A DNA stretch of 64,000 nt from Talpa occidentalis (taxonomy: Eukaryota > Chordata > Mammalia > Eulipotyphla > Talpidae): contig NW_023604295.1 of the NCBI RefSeq assembly GCF_014898055.3, positions 744,001 to 808,000 of the forward strand. Direction: 5' to 3'. Under the pieces are notes generated by a model. That model was not told the DNA's origin and did not search any database. It worked only from the letters and a program-made list of their open reading frames with translations. Positions 35,801 to 47,515 of the stretch are shown in pieces. Numbering within the stretch: position 1 is the first letter of the stretch; each line of letters opens with the position of its first letter. The translations under genes were made by a program, and so were the position numbers.

Positions 35801-38800
35801 GCGCCGTTGCCCCGGCTACAGAGGCAGACAGGCCGGCGGCTCCGGGCTGGGCGCGCTGGGGCTGGGCCAGGCTCTGCTCGGCCACTCACGCCGGCGTCCC
35901 TCAGCCCCCGGCGCCCGTTTGACAGCACGCAGGGCCGCTCCCGCGTGAGGACTTCCAGGCCCCTGTCAAGGCGCTTCCGCCCAGCTCCGTCCCGAGCAGG
36001 CCGCCTCCCGCTCCGTCCCCTCCCCGGGCCTTAGGAGCTCCAGTCCGAGTCTGGAAACAGAAATTTCCCCGCACCAGCCGCGGGGATGACGCGGAGACGC
36101 CCGTGAGCAGGGGTGGCGGCGCCGCCCGCCCGAGACCGCGCTGTCCCTGTTGGAGCCCGCGGTGGCCGCCCGGCTCGGAGGCCGCCCCAGCTCGGGCGGC
36201 TGTGGGCTCGCTGCGCCGGCCTGGGGTCCACCGCGTCACGCCAGCCAGGCCCAGCCGGCCGGGGCTCCCCAGGGCTCTGTCTCGGAGAGCCCGCCCGCGG
36301 GGACGCCAGCCATCTGCTCGGGCCAGCGGCTCTCGGGCCTCTCCCCCACTGCCTGACCACCTGAGGGAGCAGCCAGGACGGAGGGTGGGGGCCCCATAGC
36401 GCAGAGCCGGGGGAAGGCTGGGAGCTCGGGGCTTCCCCTCTGGAGGGCAAGGCCAGGGCAGGGCTCTGACGGCCAGGACGGGAGTCCCCGGAGAAGCTGG
36501 GCTCAGGCCAGGCAGGGGGCGGCAGGCCCCGGGGGAGGTGGACGTCCTGCGAGTCCGCCCCAGACTTGAGACTGCCTCTGAGGCCTCCCTACAGCCAAGA
36601 CCCCAACCACAACCCATGGGGGAAGAGAGGCCGGCGCCGTCTGCCGGGGACAGCCAGGGCTCTCCCCCAGCGCGGAGCCCGGGACCCCAGGCCCCGCCTG
36701 GCCAGCACAAGGGCAGAGGACGGGTGAGCGGCCTGCACTGCGGCCCTCAGGGCCCTGCCTGGAGGGCGGGACTCAGGGCAGCCCCACCCCCTCGGGTCTC
36801 GCCGCTCACCCCAGACCCCACAAGTCAAGGGGCCGGAGGCAGGGGAGAGGAGACTGGGCTGGGGTGAGCTCCCGCAGGCCAGCAGTGCCCGGGCAGGCGG
36901 GGTGGGCCAGACCCGGCCCAGTGGTCGCCCTTGGCTGGAGCTGGCCTCTCCTGGGGTCTCCAGCCCTCTGCTGGGGTCCTCACCGCCCCCCTCCCCAGCA
37001 GGGGCAGCTCGGGAGCCTCCGGCGGCACTGAGGGAAGACTGGAGCCCGCAGGGCGGGCAGCAAAGGGCAGGGTGAAGGGGCCACTCCCTAGAGCCCTGGG
37101 AGCTGGTCAGGCAGGGCCGGGCTCTGGGCCGAGGCTGGCAGGAGAGCAAAGGAAAAGCTTCGCAGCAAGGACAGGCCCGAGGTCCCCCTGCAGGTCACAG
37201 GCCGCTGGCTGGACCCGACCCCCTCCTCGGGCCTCTGTCCACTCTCGTCCCCTGACCCAGGTTCACAGACCCGCAAACCCCAGGGGCCAGCTCCTCGTGT
37301 GGCCCGGGTGGGCGGGGAGGGACCGAGTCGCCCCCATGTGCAGGGAGCGCTGCGCTGAGGCTGCTGCTGGCTCCGGCCCGCTGGGGAAAGTGACTGGCCG
37401 CCCGGGCCGCCCTGCCACGGCCAGCAGAGCCGGTCACCGGCGGCCTCTGAGCCCCGCCACCGGCTCCTCATGTGCGGGGCTACGGGGGGCCGCCGGGCGC
37501 CAGGGTGTGGAGCCCTTTCTGCAGGCCGCGGGTGGGCGGGCAGGCGGGCGGGCAGGGGCCGTGGGGCCGTCGCACCGGCCCTGGGAGCCCAGGGTCTCGC
37601 CCGAGCCTCGCGGGTCCGGGGCGGCTGCAGGCCCCACGGCCGGGACATCCAACTCCTGCAGGTCCCACTGCACGCACGGACGCCCTCGGCGACAGCCCAC
37701 GTCGCCGCTCCCCGCGCGAGGCCCTGCGCTGGGCCGCTGAGCCGCGAGCAGACCCGGCGGCGGGGCGTCAAGTACCCAAAGCCATCCGAAGCGGCTCAAA
37801 ATACACTCACACGGAGAGCGTGGAAGACAAAACCCGAGGACGGGCAGTCCCGCTGTTTTGGTGGCGGCAGCTTCAGTAACAAGCCCCCGAGCAGGGAGCA
37901 GGTCGTGAGGCGACCCGAGCCGGGCCGAGATTCCCGGCAGCAAAGGTGAAAAGGGGGGGAGAGGCGGAGTGGGGGACAGGAGAGAGAAGGAGGTGGACAG
38001 GAGGGGAGGGAGGGGAGGGGAGGGCAGGGGAGGGGAGGGGCGCGGGCTGGGGGAGAGGGAGGCTTCCTGCCGGCTGCTGCCCCCACCCCCCGCCCCATCC
38101 GGGAGGAGCCCTGGGGTGCAGGAGGAGGCACAGCAGCCACTTGGAGGCTGGGCCTCTGGCAAGCGGGGCTCAGGAGTGGGGAGCAGAGCGGGAGGGTCAG
38201 TTCGGCGCTGACCTTGCCCCCTGTCCCCCGCACCCCCCCTTTGCCAGGTTCCCTCGCTCTTCTGGGCCGGGCTGCCCCCCTCCGGGCTGGTGTGGTCCGA
38301 ACCACGCTTGTCACACGTTTAACAACAGCTCGTGTTCAAAGGTTAGTCTGAGGCGCCGTCCACTCGCTCCCGGAACCCTGGCGTCCACTCCTGGCTCTAG
38401 AGAGAGGCCTGTGGCCAACGCGCTCAGGAATCAAGGCGAGTCGGGCCCATGGGGGCATCCTGCGCCTTCAGCAGGCAAAGTGCTCCCCCAGCCTCCGCAG
38501 AGGACCCCGCTCACGGCCCCACCGGGGCCACCTCTCCATCCCCAGCCCGGCAGCCACGCGAGCCATGCGGAGCCGAGGGACACGGACCCCCTCAGGGCGC
38601 CTGCTTAAGTCCAGCAGGGCCGCTTCCGGGCAGGCCCTGGGCAGCCCTCCGTCCCCCAGGCGTCCCTCTCCTGGCCCCGCAGGTCTGGTGGTGCAGCGCC
38701 AGCCTGGGGGCACCGGGCCTGCAGCTGGGCAGGGCTTTTGGGGACAGCACAGGCTTAAGCGGCCAGCAAGCTGGGGAGCGAGCTGGGGAGGGGTGCCGGC

Positions 38801-38803
38801 GCT
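32899..38803. other. Intergenic region between TSPEAR and LRRC3
   Basis: GC-rich. It includes the TSPEAR 3' UTR at the left and the LRRC3 3' UTR at the right. The many open frames are composition artefacts without recognisable domains. A GGGGA-rich simple repeat lies at 37,985-38,042. I cannot support a gene. Confidence 0.5.
37985..38042. repeat. (GGGGA)n-like simple repeat
   Basis: Purine-only run of GGAGGGGAGGG units, about 58 bases. Confidence 0.8.
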
Positions 38804-39550
38804 CTAGGGCGCAGGGCTGGTGGGGTCCACGGTCAGAGGGGCGCTGGGCAGCGACCTCAGGTACTCCAGGTGCTTCCTGGCGTCCTCCCGGTTCTGGCGC
38901 ACGTAGCACACTACGTAGGTGATGACCATGGCGAACCAGCCGAACATGGTGACCAGCATGGCCACGTCGGTGGTCCTGTGGAGGACGCTGCAGAAGCTGA
39001 CGCCCGCGTCCAGGGCCTGGATCAGCGGCTTGCCCACGTACTCCTCCTGCACCGCGGTGTGGCAGGCGATCTCGTCCACCGAGTCCGGGTCCAGCCTCAG
39101 CTCCCACAGGGCCTCCTGCAGGGCACACTCGCAGTGCAGCGGGTTGTGGGACAGGCGGATCTTGGCACTCAGCTTGCCCAGGGCGTCCTTGGGGATCCGC
39201 CGGATGCGATTGTGGGACAGGTCCAGCAGCCGCAGCCCCCCGGCCAGGCCCGCGAAGGCGGCAGGGCCGATGGACTCGATGGCGTTCTGCGACAGGTCCA
39301 GCTCCCGCAGCTGGCCCAGGTGCTGGAAGGCGCCGTTGGGGATGCGGGCGATCCTGTTGGCATCCAGCTTCAGGAGCACGGCGTCGGCGGGGATGTCCCT
39401 GGGCACCTCCTGAAGGCCCCGGGAGCTGCAGTGGACGGCCACGGCCCCTGAGTGGTCGGGGCACTGGCAGCCCTGCGGGCAGGACGCGCCCAAAGGCAGA
39501 CAGAAGAGGAGGAGGAGGCAGGACCCGCCGGGGGGGCCCGGGGGGCCCAT
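38804..39550 (-). CDS. LRRC3: LRRC3, leucine-rich repeat-containing protein 3
   Basis: Small type I membrane protein with leucine-rich repeats, 248 residues (human about 257). A hydrophobic signal peptide (LLLLFCLPLGA) lies at about residues 11-23. It is followed by a cysteine cap (CPQGCQC), three LRRs (LKLDANRI, LRELDLSQNAI, LRLLDLSHNRI) and a C-terminal cap (NPLHCECALQEALWEL). A membrane helix (AMLVTMFGWFAMVITYVV) at about 195-217 precedes a 31-residue tail. The ATG at 39550 was chosen because the signal peptide follows directly; the open frame runs further upstream without homology. A likely intron acceptor (TTTCTTCCAG) ends at 39,684, so coding lies wholly in the last exon, as in the family. 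It is intact; function is not well defined. Confidence 0.95.
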   Translation of the reverse strand: MGPPGPPGGSCLLLLFCLPLGASCPQGCQCPDHSGAVAVHCSSRGLQEVPRDIPADAVLLKLDANRIARIPNGAFQHLGQLRELDLSQNAIESIGPAAFAGLAGGLRLLDLSHNRIRRIPKDALGKLSAKIRLSHNPLHCECALQEALWELRLDPDSVDEIACHTAVQEEYVGKPLIQALDAGVSFCSVLHRTTDVAMLVTMFGWFAMVITYVVCYVRQNREDARKHLEYLRSLPSAPLTVDPTSPAP

Positions 39551-39683
39551 CCTGCCCGCGCGGGGCGGGCTCGCTGCTCTGCTCAGGGGCGCGGCCGACC
39601 CTCCGCCCAGGGCCGGGCAGCCCGAGGGCCACCCGACTGGCCGCAGCTCCCTGCCGGTCGGGGACGCGGTGTTTCCTTTTGTT
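39551..39683 (-). other. LRRC3: LRRC3 5' UTR part of coding exon, with upstream acceptor
   Basis: On the minus strand CTCGTTTCTTCCAG ends at 39,684 and the exon starts at 39,683 (AACAAAAGG). The non-coding first exon should lie in the GC-rich region to the right; its position was not determined. Confidence 0.55.
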
Positions 39684-40179
39684 CTGGAAGAAACGAGGAG
39701 GCGCATCAGCACCGGCCACCGCGGTCCAGCCGGGAAGCCAGGCGCACTTGCACTTTTGGGGTGTCGTGGGCACATGAAAGCACCCGGCCGGGGTCCCCAT
39801 ACCTTATTCTGGGAGAGCCCCAAAGCCACCCCAAGGAGCCAGGGCGGCGCCCCGCAGCGCCCCGCGCACCCCCGGCCAGCGCGCGGGCAGCAGGGGGGGT
39901 GGGGGGCTGGTTGGGAGCTTCGCGGCCTCGACACCCAGCTTGGCGCCGCTCCGGGCCGGGCCCTGCAGGGGGGCGGGGGGGCGGGCGCGGAGGCCGGCGG
40001 CGGGGGAGGGGTGGGGGAGGGGGGTGTCGGGGGTCGGGGTCGGCCGGCGCGGGCGGAGGCGGGCGCTCCCGGCGGGGGGTCCTACCTGCGCGGCGCGCCC
40101 AGGCGGCTCTGCCAGCGGCTGGGACCGGCGCCGCCCCGGCCTCGGACACTCGCGCTCGGCCGGCAGCCGCGGGGCGGGG

Positions 40180-40580
40180 CTGCTGCGGGGGGGGGGGCAG
40201 CTGCGGGGGGGCTGCTGCGGGGGGGGCTGCCCCGGGCGCTGCTGCGGGGGCGGGGCTGCTGGGGGGCTGCCGGGGGGGGCTGCCGCGGGGGTGGGTCTGC
40301 TGCGGGGGGGCTACTGCGGGGGTCTGCTGCGGGGGGTTACTGGGGGGGATCTGCTGCGGGGGGGTCTGCTGCGGGGGCGGGGCTGCTGCGGGGGGGGCTG
40401 CTGCAGGGGGGCTACTGCGGGGGGGTTGCTGCGGGGGGGCTGCTGCGGGGGCGGGGCCGCTGCGGGGGGCCTGCCGTGGGGGGTCTGATGCGGGGGGGCT
40501 ACTGCGGGGGGGGCTGCTGCGGGGGGCTGCTGCGGGCGGGGGTTGCTGCGGGGGGCTGCTGCAGAAGGGGCTGCCGCGGG
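40180..40580. repeat. G-rich minisatellite (GCTGCTGCGGGG units)
   Basis: More than 20 irregular copies of CTGC(TG)CGGGGGG with G runs of 4-9. The plus strand reads as a Gly/Cys/Leu-rich open frame, an artefact of the repeat. Regular G runs make G-quadruplexes likely. Confidence 0.9.
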
Positions 40581-40715
40581 GCAGGGCCTGGGCGGGGCCT
40601 GGGCGGCGTGGGCGGGCAGGGCCTGGGCGGGGCCTGGGCGGCGTGGGCGGGGCGGGTCCGGGGCGGGGCCTGGGCGTGGGCGGGGCGGGGCCTGGGCGGC
40701 GTGGGCGGGGCCGAC
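40581..40715. repeat. GGGCGGGGCCTGGGCGGCGT tandem repeat
   Basis: About four or five units of about 30-40 bases, each with GGGCGGGGCCTGGGC, next to the G-rich minisatellite. Confidence 0.85.
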
Positions 40716-40839
40716 TGTCAAGGGCCTGACAAGGGCCGGTGGGCGGCGCCTGCCCTCGGGAGCTGTGACGGACGGCAGCATCGCTGCGCCGGGAAGGACA
40801 CGCAGGAAGCCCCGCCTTCACCTCGTGCACACACGTGCA

Positions 40840-40922
40840 CCCGCACCTGGCCGCACTGGCCGCACCTGGCCGCACTGGCCGCACCTGGCCGCACTGGCCG
40901 CACCTGGCCGCACCTGCGCCTG
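40840..40922. repeat. CCGCACCTGG/CCGCACTGG tandem repeat
   Basis: About eight 9-10-base units alternating CCGCACCTGG and CCGCACTGG. Confidence 0.85.
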
Positions 40923-41159
40923 CGGTCAGCGTGGCGCTGGCCCCCGGAAGCCCCCAGCAGGCCTGCGCGGTGGCTGTGGATTGGCTTGCGTTGCTGTCGC
41001 GTGTGTGGATGGGATCTTGGGTCTGTGTGTTTTCCTCCAGCTTCCTTCCCTCGGTCATCTCTGCTCTCCAGGGCCAGTCGTTGCTCCTCATCTCTCCTGA
41101 GCAGGGTCTGCCCAGTGGGTGCTCCAGACTGCAGATCCCCCACCTGCGCGAGGGCGTTT

Positions 41160-41167
41160 GGTGTGTG

Positions 41168-41202
<35 letters not shown>
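41160..41202. repeat. (GT)n microsatellite
   Basis: About 14 uninterrupted GT units, ending in GTGTCCGTC. Confidence 0.9.
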
Positions 41203-41204
<2 letters not shown>

Positions 41205-43620
41205 GTCTTCGTCTGCACAAATGGTCTTATTTCCCTTGGGTGAATACCCAGCGGTGACATGTCTGGGTTACAGTGGTTGTAGGGTTTCACACTCCCCAGC
41301 AGTGCTTGCTGCACCTCCTCGCAGCACGTGGGGTGGCCAGTCTTTTCAGGCATTCTGGCAGGCGTGCTCTCATCGTGGTTTCATTTGTATGTCCCAGGTG
41401 GCAAAGGTGTTGAGCACCTTTTCTGTTTGTTTGCCACCATCTGTCTTCTTTGGGGGAATGTGTTGTTCAAATCTTTCCAGGTTGTTTTCATGCCACCTTG
41501 CAACTTCTTTGCACATACTTTTAGGATCATGCGTAAAGACTCTTCGCAGGAATTTTACAGGTCAGGTTTTGCATCTGGGTCTACTATCCATTTTAATTTT
41601 ATCCAAGTTAAGTTTTGGTCAAAGTTCATTTTTTGTGTCTTTGGATATCCAATTTTCCAGGATTGTTTGTTAACAAACCTCTCCTTTCTTTACCGAGCCG
41701 CCTTTGTACCTCTGTTGAAAATCCGCAGTCCATGTGTATAGGTTTCCATGTTCAGCTGGATTACCTTCCCATTTTAAGGCCAATATCCCAAGCTGTCTAC
41801 ATTGTTGTAGCTTTATAGTGATCTGAAATCAGGTCATTTCCTAAATTTCCAAATTTTGTCTCTCATGAAGTTCTTTGGTCATCCCAGATGCTTTGTGTTT
41901 CCCCACGAATTTTAGAACCAATGTGTCAATTTCTACCCCCCCAAAAAAGCCAATGGGGATTTTGTTTCGAATGGCATTGAATTTTTAGATCATTTTGAAA
42001 AGCTAAACATATTAACATCCATGAACATGGTATACCTTCTCATCAATTCGTAGTTTTTCCCCATGTTTTATGATTTTCTGTTCATAGATCTTGCAATCTT
42101 TCTCAGATTTGTAGGTATACTTTATGTTATTGTAAATGGTATTTCTATTTCAGTTTCTGAATATGAGTGAGAGCAAATGGCCTTACTCTTCCTGACCCTG
42201 GGCGAGGCATTCAGTCTTCCAACATTAAGAACACTGTTGCCCCCAGGCATGTGTAGGGAGTGTGCTTCTATTACCTGTTTGCGGAGAGTCACTGTCAGCA
42301 AATGTTTTGTGCTGAATCTTTTTCAAATGTGGTAGATTATATCGCTACATTTTCAAGCATTAAATCACCTTATGTTCTTGGGAGAAACCCCACTTGGCCA
42401 TGACGTATTTTCCTTCCAGTATGTTGTTAATTATTCGGTGGCTATACAACTGTTGAAGTTTTTCTTTTCCTTGCCTAAGTAATGGTCGCTTGAACTTCTC
42501 AAGGAATTGTCCATTTCATTCAAGTCACATTTATCAGCATAAAGCTGTTCGTAATCTCCCATTATTATTATGTCAATAGAGAGTGAAAAATGATCTTCCT
42601 TTCTCTTCCTGACATTGGTAGCTTGTGACTTGTCACTTTTACTCATCAGTCAGGATGGAAGGTTTTGGGTTTTTTTTTTCACTCATTCAAAATAATTTTT
42701 TTTAAATTTATCCATTTTATTGATATTCAAAGAACAGGTTTTTTGTTTCATTGATTTGTCTAGTGTTTTGCTTGCTCCTCCCCACCACCCACTCCACTCC
42801 CCACCCCCACCATCAATTTCCATTCTGATCTTTAGCGTACATTGATTTTAATTTCTCTTTTTGGTTTCCTAGGATAGAAGCTGTCCTCACTAATTAGGGA
42901 CCACCAATCCTCTAATACAGATAAATTTCGAGGGCTATAAATTTCCCTCTGAGTCCTGCTGTTGCTGCACCCCAGAAATTCTACTGCTGTCTTTTCACGG
43001 TCATTAAGTTTGAAATACTTTCTGACTTCTTTTATGGCCTATGGTTTTAGAACAATATATTATTTAATTTCCAGTTATTTGGGGATTTTCCAAAGACCTT
43101 TATGAAAATTATTCCTTTAAATCCATTGTTGTCAGAGAACATACACCATATGTTCTGGATTTTTAGAAATTTATCAACTCATTTCATGACCCCAGATAGT
43201 CTGCATCATAGTTCTGTGAGTCTGTGTGTCATCCTGTGAATGTTCTATAAGTGCTGAAGTCACCTCTGCCACTGCCTGGCTCCAGTGCTCCACCTCATCA
43301 CCAACATTCAGTTACTTGCACTGTTAGTTACCCAGAGAGGGTGTTGCGGAGCTGGCTGTTACTGTAGACTGTTCTGCCTCTCCATCTGTTTTTGTTTCAT
43401 GCAATTTGATTCAGATGAGTGTCCCCTGGATTAGCCAGCTGCCTTTCCATTGTGAAGCAACCCTCTTATCAATCCCCAGAGCATTTGCCTTGAACTCTGT
43501 CTGACATTAATAGAGCCCCTCCAGCTCTCTTTTGATGAGATTAACATGAGATATCTTCTTCCATTCCTTTTAACTTCGTATGTCTTTATGCTTAGGATTT
43601 CCATCGCATCAGAGTATCTT
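41205..43620 (-). mobile_element. L1 LINE, antisense, about 2.4 kb
   Basis: Plus-strand text is reverse-complement L1. It starts at the 3' side (GGTGAATACCCAGCGGTGAC, GCAAAGGTGTTGAGCACC) and passes through ORF2 (TTTTAATTTTATCCAAGTTA, CCAATGGGGATTTTG, GTTCTTGGGAGAAACC). It ends toward the endonuclease part (TGTTGTCAGAGAACATAC, TCCAGCTCTCTTTTGATG). Numerous stops and indels are present, so it is an old copy. Confidence 0.8.
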
Positions 43621-44590
43621 TCTCTATAAATTTTGTAACACAGAGAATAAAAGAATGACTTCCCAGGGGAGAAACCCAGCAGAAACCACCTTAGCTGTGT
43701 AAGCTCAGTTAATATCACCAGCAATTAGCCAGATGGACATCATATAGCCCTGACATGCAGGACCAGGACAGTCATAACTTGCCAGAAGTGCATAATCTCG
43801 TTCTGGCCATGAGGACAAAGCTCACACACCCAAGCTGAAAGACATAAAGTGAACCATGAGCCCACTTCAAAAAGATGCCAAAAGAAAAGACTGGATTGAG
43901 TCTCTGTCCCAGTTTGGAGAAGATCAAGAACAACAGATCAAGAAAAGCTAACGGCAGGTGGGATCAGAGTAGCCCAAGGACCAGGTGGGAGCCCTGGTCA
44001 AACCTCAGGAGGTGAGACTGGGGCACAGCAAGGGGACTCCTGGCTCCGGTAACCCCCTGTGGCATGACGGCCTGTGGTCGGCCGCCTGTCCCCTCCTGCT
44101 CCCTCTTCGAAGGTCCCTCTGCTCAGTCCCTTTCCCATGTCTCCTGCTTCCTCGGGGCTGAGCTTGCTCGTGAGTCCATCTCCTCCCCTGGCTGACTGCC
44201 GGGTGACTCCACTGCAGTGTGGCTTCTCCCCGGTCTCAGACCCATGTGGTGTGGGAACCCTGCCCACCCCAGAGGGAGGCTCAGAAGCTCCCACATACGC
44301 ATTAATCCCTCACCACAATATTATTTCTGCTTTAAATAGCAAATTTTCTTTTAAACAGACTAAAATAATATGAGCCGTGAAGCTGCTGGCATGAATTATA
44401 CGCTAAACTGAAGACATGCCAAGACAGAACCTCCAAATTATAATTTTTAATATTTTAATGAAACAGATTAATGTGGTTAAATCTACATGTGGGAGTGAGA
44501 CAGGCCAGGCACTCACAGCACATTCTGTTTACTGAACATTCCAGAAGAGGCCAGTGACGGGGATGGGGGCTGAGCATCATGTGTGCTGCA
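43621..44590. other. Unassigned DNA between the L1 and simple repeats
   Basis: Lower-GC DNA with no coding region. The blend of A-rich stretches suggests more transposon debris, but I recognise no family. Confidence 0.4.
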
Positions 44591-44695
44591 CACTTACGTG
44601 TAAATACCCATACACACAGGTACACACACAAACAGGTTCACACAGGCACACACAGGCACACACAGGTACACACGCAGGAACACACAGAGCAGCCT
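44590..44695. repeat. (CACACAGG)n simple repeat
   Basis: CACACAGG(C/T)ACA units, about 100 bases. Confidence 0.8.
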
Positions 44696-45324
44696 CCATC
44701 TGTGCACTGCAGCATCCACATTCTGCCCTACTTTCCTTTTGCTTCTCGAGTCCCTGACTTCTGAGAGTTCCGTGGTCCCCGGGGGGCCGACACCCCGGCC
44801 TCTCATCGAGTGTGCAGATGTCTGGGGGTCGCGGTGTCGGTCGCTGTGGGCACCCGAGGCTGCCGTCGCCTCCTGGGCCCGTGCCGCCCCCCACTCGAGC
44901 GCGCCCAGGCCAGGTCTGCTCCGGCCCGCCTCGCCCCGGGCCACTGACTCCGGGGTCAGCCGGCCGCCGCCTGTGCTTTGGATGACACGGAACCTGAGAG
45001 AAAACCAGAGACGCGTGCCGCCTCTCCCCCAGCACGAGCTCCGCCGCCGCGTCTCACTGCCCCGCCGCTCTGTCCACACCGCCCGCCCTCGCCCCCGGCC
45101 TCCCTGCTTCCTCGCACTCAGGCCTCGCCGGCTCAGGGCTTCCCCGCGGCCCTGGAGCGGCCCCAGCCCCCCAGCCCCACTCGCCCATCCCTGCCGCGGC
45201 CTGAGAACCGCCCGCCCGCCCCCACCCCGCAGTCAGGCCTAGGCTCTGGCCACGCGTCCCTCCCGGCGTGGGCAGCAGTGGCCGGTCCGGCCCCACTCGG
45301 GGGCGTGTCCCCGGCTCCTCTGCT

Positions 45325-45480
45325 TGGTGTGCACGTGCCTGCGCATGTCCCTGAGTCGGCATGTCTGTGTCTGTGTGCACGTCTGTGTGCGCCTGTCTGC
45401 CGTACATGTGCGTGTGTGCACACGTGTACCTGTCTCTGGGCGGACCTGTGTGGGTGTCTGTGTGCGTGTGCACGTGTGTC
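45325..45480. repeat. TG-rich imperfect simple repeat
   Basis: GTGTGCACGTCTGTGTGCGCC-like units, degenerate, about 150 bases, downstream of the TRPM2 3' UTR. Confidence 0.65.
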
Positions 45481-45888
45481 TGAGGGCTTCGTGTCGTGTC
45501 CCTCCCCAAGGGCCCGCCCGGGAGCCCCACCTCCTGCGGGACTGTCTGGAGAGGGCCAGGAGGACATGGGGGTAGATGAGGTGCCAGGAGGCCCGGTGGG
45601 GCAGGACCAGTGTCCTCAAACAGGAGAACGAGGGCATCCGGCTCCCCTGGGGCAGGCCAGTGAGCACAAGAGTCTGCAAGCAGGAGGGGGGCCCCCGAGA
45701 CAGCCTGCCTGTCCAGCCACGGCTGTGGACAGGTCACCACACGGTGAGGAGTCTGGCCCGGCCCGGGGGCAGTCACAGCCACTCAAGCAGGCCACAGGAG
45801 CTCAGCCTGCCCGGGGCCCATCACCGAGGCTCTCCTGGGAAGGACGGCCAGTGACACGCCGCTGTGTCCTGCCCACTCTGAGGGGCCT

Positions 45889-45894
45889 TTATTT
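45889..45894 (-). terminator. TRPM2: Probable TRPM2 polyadenylation signal
   Basis: Plus-strand TTTATT (minus AATAAA), about 910 bases past the TRPM2 stop. It is the first canonical signal downstream. Confidence 0.6.
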
Positions 45895-46800
45895 GGCACT
45901 GCCCGAGTGTTCGTCAGGCTGTGTCCGGGACCCTAGAAGGACTGCCCAGGCCCGGCGGCCCAGCAGCCGTGGGTAGGGCGAGTCCTCAGGGGCCCAGAAA
46001 GCAAAGGAGCGGGGGCGGGTGTCAGGGGGAGACCATGGGTTTGGACCTGAGGGCCTGCAGGCAAGCGCGGGGGACGCCACCCACAGGGACGCTGGGGCCA
46101 TGGGCAGCTTGGTGGGGCCTGGAGAGGGCAGGTGCTCGGACACAGCCCCCAACCCCGCATGCTGGTAACCGCTCGGGAGCACCGGGCTGTGGGGAGTGGG
46201 CTGAAAGTCAGGGACTGGCGGTCCTCAGGGCTCCTGATGCTGACCGCTTGTGAGTCTGACACTAGACCAGGTGCCCCCAAGGTCCACGCCCACCACCCGC
46301 TCTGCCCAGGGCTCACAGGCAGGGGCCCCTGGGACAAGCACAGGCAGGGACCCCACATCTTGGGGATGCAGCACTGGCCTCCTGCCCACTGAGGGGTGGA
46401 GATTCAGCACCCCACGATGCCCCCAGCCAGGCACAGTCTGTGGGGGCACTCTGGAGGGGCTGGGCCCAAGAGGAGGCATGGGGACCCAATTCTCCAGGAA
46501 GCACATCCCTGAGCTGCACGTGCTGGTCACAGTGGCATGGACTGGGGGTGTGGACACCAGGCCAATGACCCAGCCCCTTGACTGGCCTCCACCAGCCTGG
46601 AAGGCAGTGAAGACTGGTGGGGCCAGTGTCCATCCCTGCCCTGAAGCGTGCCCAAGACCAAGCCAGTACCCGCCCACCCCCCAGGCAAATCCCGCAGGCC
46701 CTGAGCTGGCTGAGGGGTGTCTGGTCCCAAACCACGCCAAGGGGCCAGGCCCAGGCCACTGGGTGTGTAGCTGTTCAAGGCCCCCGCTCTGGCCGTCCCG

Positions 46801-46926
46801 TCAGTAGTGAGCCTGGAGCAGGGCGGCGGCCTTCTGCAGGAGGGCACTGTGGCCGGCGTACAGCGGGAAGCGCCCGTCCACCACCTGCCACTTGAGGGAT
46901 GTCGCTGCGTCCTCGCGCTGCAGGTG
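46801..46926 (-). CDS. TRPM2: TRPM2 last exon
   Basis: The acceptor is CCTCCACAG. It encodes SLKWQVVDGRFPLYAGHSAL, then LQKAAALLQAHY and TGA at 46803-46801. It matches the human C-terminus (WQVVDRRIPLYANHKTLLQK by memory) and length. Confidence 0.95.
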   Translation of the reverse strand, partial: HLQREDAATSLKWQVVDGRFPLYAGHSALLQKAAALLQAHY

Positions 46927-47398
46927 CTGTGGAGGGAGGAGCACCTGAGCGCCCGCCCGGCCCTGCCGGACACCCGAACCTCGGGCTGCGGGACTGGGGA
47001 TGGTGCTGGGGCCCCTCTGGGCCTGGCCAGCGGTCTGGGCCAGCTGCTCGGGTCACCTCCCGCGGACGGGGCAAGACACAGGAGCAGGAAAGAGCCGAAA
47101 GCACCTTCAAAGCCCGGGATGTGAGCGGGGGGCCTGCCGGCTCTCAGGGGAGCGTGGGGCATGGCTCTGGGTCAGGGAGGTGCAGGAGACAGAACCCCCA
47201 CAGGGCGCTGGGCCGACCCTCCCCACCAGTCCCCAGGTGCCGTCCACTCCGTTCACCCAGAGGGGGCCCTGGCGACCCCTGCCCTCTGGTGCAAGTCTCT
47301 GACCCAGGAAGCCTCAGGAGCCCCCGTCAGCTCTGGCCCCAGCCGGAAATGGGTCGGGCCCCGGGGCTCCCTCTCCCGGGCGCCTGACAGGCACGTAC

Positions 47399-47515
47399 AG
47401 CACTCAGCGCTCGCAGGGTCGCGTCGCTCTCGTCTGGGAAGTGGATGCTCACGGCCACCGTCTCCAGCCAGGCGTTGTCCGTGTTCCGAGGGTCATCCAC
47501 GTACCCTTCGTACAC
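47399..47515 (-). CDS. TRPM2: TRPM2 exon (NUDT9-H)
   Basis: The acceptor is CTGTCCCCAG and the donor GCT|GTACGT. It encodes [20 protein letters not shown], then [19 protein letters not shown]. The [10 protein letters not shown] motif of NUDT9 domains is fully kept. Confidence 0.95.

Larger units (their letters stand above)
39940..40760. promoter_or_regulatory. CpG-rich region upstream of LRRC3
   Basis: Very GC- and CpG-rich with many GGGCGGGG boxes. It lies upstream of the minus-strand LRRC3 gene, so it is probably its promoter or first-exon region. Most of it is taken up by G-rich tandem repeats. Confidence 0.55.

Noticed and set aside
39452..41243. Long plus-strand open frames (Gly/Cys/Leu-rich, over 400 residues) near LRRC3
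   Set aside because: They follow the G-rich tandem repeat and LRRC3 antisense; residue content is set by the repeat and no domain is present.
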